In this document: in pieces, positions 58,011 to 64,000 of the stretch
Position numbering within the stretch: position 1 is the first letter of the stretch
How the letters are laid out: each line of letters starts with the position of its first letter
Program-made: the position numbers and the translations under genes
Assembly (NCBI RefSeq): GCF_014633365.1
Contig: NC_068346.1
Coordinates: forward strand, 19,241,030-19,305,029
Length of the DNA: 64,000 nucleotides
From: Diospyros lotus
Taxonomy: Eukaryota > Streptophyta > Magnoliopsida > Ericales > Ebenaceae
Direction of reading: 5' to 3'
Notes under the pieces: model-generated
Databases searched by the model: none
Seen by the model: only the letters and a program-made list of their open reading frames with translations
Told to the model about the DNA's origin: nothing

Positions 58011-58775
58011 TTGACAGACCTATGGGAAAAAAATCAAGAAGAATACTGCAGATATCATCGAACTCGGGGACATTCCACTGATCATTGCAGAGAATTGAAA
58101 AATCAGATTGAAATGCTTATTCGAGAAAGACACCTCCAAAGGTATGTGAGGCATGAAGGAGAAGAAAATAGGGAACCCCGGCAGAGGGAAAACATCCATG
58201 ATGAACAAGAAAGGCAAAACCTAATGCAACAAGAGAGGGGAAGAGATCGATGGCAAGATCCTCAATTAGACAACGAGCCAACTCAACAAGCCATTCACGT
58301 TATTTCGGGAGGTGAAACTCTAGGTGGGGATACATCAACCTCCCAAAAGGCATACGCCTGTCAAGCTTACCAAGTTAATTCAGTGATGGAGGTAAGAGAT
58401 GATGAAGAGCCAATCACCTTCGCCCCAACCGATCGAGGTGATATAATTCTCCCACATGATGATCTAATGGTTATTTCAACAGTCGTGGCTAAGCACCCCA
58501 TTAGTAGAATTTTGGTAGATAGTGGCAGTTCTGTTAATTTGATCTACTGGATCTGTTTTGAGAAAATGCATTTATCTCATGATCGATTAAAGAAAGTGTC
58601 CTCGCCCCTGTATAGGTTCACTGGAGAAGCGGTCCCAGTTGCTGGATCTATTCAGCTACCCATTATGCTTGGGGAAGACCCTCAACTTGTAACTCGACAA
58701 GTGAATTTTATGGTGGTTAAAACCTCATCGGCAGCATATAACATGATTCTAGGCCCCCCTTACTCAATGACCTGA
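58011..58775 (+). pseudogene. Tat3 gag C-terminus and protease
   Basis: An open frame of 254 residues. It begins with a zinc-knuckle-like YCRYHRTRGHSTDHCREL, then a charged Gln/Arg/Glu-rich linker, IHVISGGETLGGD, and the aspartic protease with active site ILVDSGSSVNLIY (D-S-G intact) and a second hydrophobic half with YNMILGPP. A frameshift in a C run near 58753-58760 separates it from the RT frame, which continues with NDLRAVVSS. It matures the polyprotein in active relatives. Confidence 0.92.
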
Positions 58776-58783
58776 GAGCAGTA

Positions 58784-60091
58784 GTGTCATCATGTTACTT
58801 ATTGATGAAATTTCCCACCCCTGCCGGAGTGGGGCAAGTTCAAGGAGATCAGAAGAAGGCACGAACCTGTTATGTGTCATCCACAAAAGGAAAAAGAGCT
58901 GAAGAAACCTTATCTATAGCAGAAAAGGCCATACATAAATCCTTGGAAGAAGGAGCCGCACATAAACCCCAACCTGTTAAAGAATTGGAAGCAGTACATC
59001 TGAGTGCATCAAATTTTGAGAAAGTAGCATATGTCGGGTCCCAACTTTTGGAACATATAAAAGAAGAGATTGCAAGATGCTTGCGAGAAAATTCAGATGT
59101 ATTTGCTTGGAAACCAAGAGATATGCCAAGAATTAGTCCAGAAGTGATATGTCACCACTTGAATGTGGATCACCAGTTCAAGCCAGTCCGACAGAAGAAG
59201 CGAAACATTGCCCCTGATAGACTGTAAGCATTGGAAGAAGAAGTTGATAAAATGCTAAAAGCGGGCTTCATTCGAGAAGTATTATATCCAGAGTGGTTAG
59301 CCAATGTTGTTATGGTCTCGAAGTCCAATGGAAAATGGCGTGTATGCGTAGATTTCACTAATCTCAATAAAGCATGCCCCAAAGACTCATGCCCACTACC
59401 TCGGATCGACCGTCTCATAGATGAAACATCTGGATGCCAGTTTCTGAGCTTTTTGGATGCTTTCTCGGGGTACCACCAAATAATGATGTACCCTCCAGAC
59501 CAAGAGAAGACGTCATTCATCACTGAAAATGAGACCTACTGCTACCAAGTCATGCCTTTTAGACTCAAGAACGCTGGAGCCACTTATCAGCGCATGGTGA
59601 ATAAAGTCTTTAAAGAATTGTTGGGCGACACCATGGAAGCATACGTTGACGATATGATTGTGAAAAGCCGAAAAGATGAATCACATGTGAAAAAGCTAGC
59701 ACAGGTGCTTGGAGTCTTTAGACGATACAAGATGCGGTTAAATCCAACGAAGTGTGCCTTTGGAGTATAGTCTAGAAAATTCTTGGGATACATGATCACA
59801 CAAAGAGGAATCGAGGCAAACCTTAAGAAAATTCAAGCAATACTGGATATGGAACCACCAGCATCAACTAAGGAAGTTCAGCGATTGACAGGACGAATGG
59901 CAGCTCTCAGACGTTTTCTCTCTAAGTCAGCTGAAAGAGAGCTCCCTTTCTTGCGAACGTTAAGAGTAGGAAAAAAGTTTGAGTGGACAAAACAATGCCA
60001 AAATTCATTTGAAGCATTAAAGGAGCATTTGAAAAAAGTTCCCCTATTAACACGACTAGAAACTGGAGAGACGTTATACACTTGGGGATAA
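58784..60091 (+). pseudogene. Tat3 reverse transcriptase
   Basis: Three frames in the same register (58784-59227, 59231-59770, 59783-60091) are separated by single stops TAA (59225-59227) and TAG (59768-59770). Motifs in order: CLRENSDVFAWKPRDMP, WLANVVMVSKSNGKWRVCVD, FTNLNKACPKDSCPLPRID, FLDAFSGYHQIMM, KTSFITENETYCYQVMPF, GATYQRMVNKVF, catalytic AYVDDMIVKS (both Asp kept), FLGYMITQRGIEA and LTGRMAALRRFLSKSAER. It is a full-length Tat-type RT damaged by few changes. A frameshift near 60085 leads to RNase H. Confidence 0.94.
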
Positions 60092-61112
60092 GTGATGAAG
60101 CCATAAGTGCAGTATTAATCAGGAAAGATGGACAGGTGGATTGACTAATATATTATGTCAGCAAGGTATTACAGGGCCCCGAGACACGTTATCCCGTGGT
60201 AGAAAAAATGACGTTAGCACTGTTAAACGTATCCAGAAAGTTGAGGCCATACATCCAGGCTCATTCGATCATCATACTTACAGATCAGCCCTTACGAAGT
60301 ATTTTGCAAAAGCCTGAATGTTCCAGTCGCCTTACCAAATGGTCCATTGAGTTAAGTGAATATGATATCTAGTATCAACCTCGACAAGCTATAAAAGGAC
60401 AGGCGGTGGCTGACTTTATTATGGAATGTACACACTCCAGTAAAGTAGGAGAAAATGAGCAAGCAGAATGGTTGTTGTTTGTTGATGGAGCATCTGGTTC
60501 ACAGGGAAGCGGCGCTGGGATAGTACTCATATCCCCTGAGGGAGAAACGTTAAAGTATTCTCTGTGATTTGCTTTTCCAAGTACCAACAACGTAGCTGAA
60601 TATGAAGCATTAATTCCTGGAATGAGGATAGCAAGGAAATTGGAAGTAACACGATTGGTTTCCCATAGTGATTCTCAGTTAATTGTGCAGCAGTTTCAAG
60701 GACAATATGAAACCAGAGAGCAAATAATGGCTCAATACTAGCGCAAAGTCAAAGACTTAGCCCAGACATTTCAGAGTTTCCAATTAACACAAATAAACAG
60801 ATCGCTTAATGGGCATGCTGATGCTTTATCTAAATTAGCATCCACTAGAGAGACAATAGGAAAAGCAGTATTTGTGGAGATGCTACATCAACCAAGCATT
60901 GAAGAAAAAGAGGTATCATGCGTTGAGGCAAGAACAGACTAGAGATCGCCTTTCTATCGTTATCTCACTAGCAATGAATTACCAGATGATCCACAAGAAA
61001 CAAGAAGACTTAAGATGCGGGCTTCAAGGTTTACCATCATAGAGGGGATATTATATAAGCGAGCTTACACTATACCTCTTCTCAAATGTTTAGGCCTTCA
61101 AGAGGCCGAATA
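60092..61112 (+). pseudogene. Tat3 RNase H and additional (archaeal-type) RNase H
   Basis: First domain: ISDEAISAVLIRKDG, YYVSKVLQGPETRYP, KMTLALLNVSRKLRPYIQAH and ILTDQPLRSIL, with stops near 60142 and 60370. Second domain (60460-60850): LLFVDGASGSQGSGAGIVLI, NNVAEYEALIPGM, VSHSDSQLIVQQF and NGHADALSKLA, which place the D-E-D-D catalytic set of the archaeal-type RNase H found in Tat elements; stops near 60566 and 60739. After it come RLKMRASRFTIIEGILYKRA and LGLQEAEY, the start of the integrase region, where the LTR at 61113 cuts in. Confidence 0.92.
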
Positions 61113-63260
61113 TGTAACACCCCCTCTCCTAGAACTGCCCGAGAAGAGGTGCTACTGGAGATAATAAAATAAACTGACTGATAAACTGAAATCTGATACC
61201 AAAATGAACATCTCAATCAACTAAAATAAAACTCTGAGTTAATAACTGAAAACCATAAATTACATCTAAGGGAAAATCCCTAAACTGAATATAAAATAAA
61301 TCTAAACTGATCAAGCACTAACTAATAAACTAACAACTCCCAGACATCTTTGGTTTTGAGTGACTCCACGTACACACGCTACTGGACACTGCTGCTAGGC
61401 CCCACATCTGGTACTCCCCCACTAGGACCTGGAATGGTGAAGAGTACAAGGTGAGCTACAAAGCTCAGCAAGTAATAAACTGAAAAGAATAACTGAGGCT
61501 GAATCGAAGAATATCGATACTGATAAAAATACTTACTGAACTTGTACTGAGAGATATAATAATCACTGGATAACATTTATAAGATGTAATGCACATAAGC
61601 TGTAAACTAAATGCAGGTATGCAACTTTGGCTCATAGGCCCACATAACTGTAACACATACCTGACTGATCTGAGTCCTGCAAACATAAAAACTGTAAGCA
61701 CATACTTTGGGCAATATGCCCCTAGCTCCCTGGTCGACATCAGGCGAGCAACTCATAACTGAGATATAATTGAACTGATACTAGTGGGATCCCCGCAGAC
61801 AAGCCGCCTGGCGCACATAATGCAATGCTCATATAAATGCTGGCACACGATATGTAGTGCTCTACATAAAGTCATGCTCAATGCTCATGCAAATATGTAT
61901 GCACATAATCTCACAAAATAATGCTGATTATGTCATAATTAACTGCTAAACATGGTATATGATTTTTATCAACTATATTGATATTCAAATATTCTGAAAT
62001 TTCTGAGTATAGGCATGGCATATTGGATTTTATCATATCTTGGCATAAAAATTCAATATTTGAATAATTGAATATTTATATTAAATTTAAGACTTGAATC
62101 AAGAATTTATTGGAAGCCATTCGGATGCCATTTGATACTATTTGGATGATTGAGGAAGCAAAAGAAAGCAATTTGAATGAAAAAGCAGCCCATTCGAATG
62201 AAAAAAAACGGATTTCAGCAAGCTCATTCGAATGGCAGAAAACTCATTCGAATGACAGAGACTCATTCGAATGACAAAAGGCTCATTTGAATGATAGATG
62301 ATATTCAAAGGCTATTCGGATCTGATCAGGGACTCATTCGAATGACTCACAAATTCATTCGAATGAATTTTGAAAATTTCCAACTTTTGAACTGGCAAAA
62401 AGCAACTCATTCAAATGCAACAGTAACTTTATTCGAATCAATTTATGGATCATTCGAATGACAAGAAGGCTCATTCGAATGCTAGACTATACAAAGCAAC
62501 AGCTTACTCACATCTTCAAGGACTCATTCGAATGACAAACCAAAAACACATACGAACGATATGATAACACATGACTCATTCGAATGGCCAAAAAAACTCA
62601 TTCGAATGACTGGAATATTATAAGGGAAAAGCTTACGATAACACTGAAACTTATTCGGATGCTTTGGAACTCATTCAAATGACATAAGACTCATTCGAAT
62701 GACTGGAATCTTATCAGACATAACTCATGAACAGAGATGATATCTTGATTTACAAACTTAACATTACTACACCATTCCGAAAGAAAACTTGAGAAAACAA
62801 ATCCCAACTGATTCCAAACAAACTTGAGAATGATTCAACAACAATATTGATGAGAATCGCTGAAAGAAATTATGCATGCCTGCTGTGAACTCACTGTACG
62901 CATGTAAATATATATATATATATAACATGCACTGAACTGATATAACTCATTGTAACGCACATATATATATATACATGCACTGGAACTGATTCAATTCTGG
63001 AAATCTGATATCAAACTCAATCAAGACCTGTAAGAAAGGATTACAGGGGAAGGATACTTGCCTTAGACTCTCTGATCGAACCCTAACGATCGCCAAAAGA
63101 GACTCCTATGCAAGACTTTGAATCTGCTACTACTTCTTGGCTCCTCTGTTCTTCACGATTTTTCTCTCTTTCAGCGGCGTGAAGAAACTAAGGCTAGTAA
63201 GGCTATACATATATACATATGTCTATAGGAAACCTAATGCCCTTCTCCTTCTCCTACTAT
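61113..63260 (-). mobile_element. Tekay1-family LTR, right end truncated
   Basis: It starts TGTAACACCCCCTCTCC as at 2811 and follows that LTR for about 2.1 kb. It stops matching at TTCTCCTACTAT near 63260, where 2811-5200 would have about 280 more bases. It carries the palindrome array (62215-62710) and a TA run (62907-62922). Its left flank is the Tat3 integrase start; no target duplication can be tested because the right end is lost. Confidence 0.88.
62215..62710. repeat. Palindrome array TCATTCGAATGA (copy 3)
   Basis: About eleven exact CATTCGAATG words and several variants (CATTTGAATG, CATTCAAATG) are arranged as in the 3895-4400 array with small insertions and deletions. Confidence 0.9.
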
Positions 63261-63436
63261 GGCACGACAACAAGGTAAAATGCGATCGAGCCCGTTACAC
63301 CGTTTGTGGCCCGGCAACGAGGTAAAATATGATCACACACGTTGCCCCACCTATGGCATGACAACGAGGTAAAATACGCTTAAGCTCGCCACTCCGTGCA
63401 TGATCCAATAACGAAAGAAAAGTTTGGGCCTCGTAT
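63261..63436 (+). repeat. Tat-type 3' repeat fragment
   Basis: Three diverged units with GGCACGACAACAAGGTAAAAT, GGCCCGGCAACGAGGTAAAAT and GGCATGACAACGAGGTAAAAT match the complement of the Tat2 48-bp repeat (14750-16010). Orientation agrees with Tat3, so this is probably the remains of its 3' untranslated region. Confidence 0.75.
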
Positions 63437-64000
63437 TGTAACGCCCCGCTCCCACCTACGGGTGTTACTCACGAATAGCCAACTTACTATTCACACGCTA
63501 GGGCAAAGATGAAGAGACGGCTACGTTTCAACGGGAAACGACCTAGGTGGGAACTAGGCTTTGCCCTCTCTTCGCTCCGCTCGAGGGTCCGGGAATTATC
63601 AATCGACCTATTAAACCCGAGACCCCGCAATCGTCACCCCTTCTTGAGCTCTTTAATGAAGGCTAAGGGTGACCTACCAGGATCAAAAGGAAATAAGCTA
63701 ACTCTCTAGCTTAAAATAATTTATGGCATAACGCCTTAATTATATGAAAATAGATTTTTCCTATCTTTGCCCCAACCATTAACCCATTTATCTCACTTCC
63801 AATTCCTTTGGAAAATATTTGGATTAATCTTTCCTTAGAAAAATTTAAATAAATTTTTCCTCATTAAAGCTCAATTGATTTTCCCTTTTATTTATTTCAA
63901 AATTTTCATAATTTTCCAACCATTAGGAAATTAATTTTTGAAATACAAATCTCAAGCATCCTCATCCAATTTCAAAATTTTAGGAAAATAGTCCATTATT
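63437..64000 (-). mobile_element. Start of a Tekay2-type long LTR, continues beyond window
   Basis: TGTAACGCCCCGCTCCC... is collinear with 35136 onward over at least 500 bp, including the box at 63524-63557 with GTTTCAACGGGAAACG and CCTAGGTGGGAACTAG. The flank CGTAT lies at 63432-63436. A plus frame at 63509-63709 is not a gene. Confidence 0.85.

Larger units (their letters stand above)
55425..61112 (+). mobile_element. Tat3: Tat-type gypsy element with LTR, gag, protease, RT and two RNase H domains
   Basis: Plus-strand order: 5' LTR, GGCGCC primer site, gag, protease, RT, RNase H, additional RNase H. It is cut at 61112 before the integrase by a Tekay1-family LTR. Two RNase H regions, with the second having FVDGAS...NNVAEYEA...SDSQL...HADALSKLA, is the mark of the Tat lineage. 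Many stops and frameshifts make it inactive. Its gag and LTR are related to the pol-less Tat2, which could have used a Tat3-like element's enzymes. Confidence 0.93.

Overview
This window is plant nuclear DNA built almost wholly from nested LTR retrotransposons. The organism is most likely a flowering plant. The evidence is a SIRE/Maximus-type Ty1/copia element, Tekay/Del-type chromoviruses (a chromodomain-like tail, and on one element a primer site matching initiator tRNA-Met) and Tat-type Ty3/gypsy elements (extra RNase H, GGCGCC primer sites). I see no supportable host gene, rRNA, tRNA or CRISPR array. All retroelement reading frames are broken, so every protein-coding entry is a fossil.

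Nesting, from outside in. The oldest layer between about 9.8 and 35.1 kb is a minus-strand SIRE-like copia. Its RNase H end is interrupted by a plus-strand Tat element (Tat1, ending at 9772), which is itself broken by a 1.5-kb solo LTR (5380-6890) and a Tekay-type element (LTR 2811-5200) whose gag is cut by an inverted LTR copy (1-1683). The copia gag/protease boundary holds a 2.43-kb solo LTR (12740-28422). That LTR holds a pol-less minus-strand Tat element (Tat2, 13027-26273). Tat2 in turn holds a solo LTR (17690-22990) containing another solo LTR (18659-21309), and a solo LTR in its own right-hand LTR (23712-25012). The copia gag also holds a solo LTR (29216-31962), and its 5' LTR holds another (33168-34673). 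A minus-strand Tekay chromovirus (Tekay2, from 35136) sits in that same copia LTR, and its own 3' LTR contains a further solo LTR (36369-38877). Most of these junctions show an exact 5-bp target duplication and TG...CA ends.

Right part. From 45.3 to 48.7 kb lies an unclassified repeat interrupted by an LTR-like insertion (46256-47930). A Tat-type LTR (48688-51917) is split by a 2430-bp solo LTR. The stretch 51918-55424 is the only part with no recognised transposon; it is AT-rich and carries microsatellites and a 25-nt G run. A plus-strand Tat element (Tat3, 55425-61112) retains LTR, primer site, gag, protease, reverse transcriptase and two RNase H regions. It is cut by a Tekay1-family LTR (61113-about 63260). 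A short piece of Tat-type 3' repeat and the start of another long LTR (63437-64000) close the window.

The most unusual material lies in the LTRs and the 3' untranslated regions. There are arrays of short palindromes centred on TCGA in unrelated LTR families, a 48-bp minisatellite whose units carry an inverted repeat and read as a 16-residue repeat, GC-rich variable islands in AT-rich LTRs, and a hairpin-like box shared by six long LTRs.
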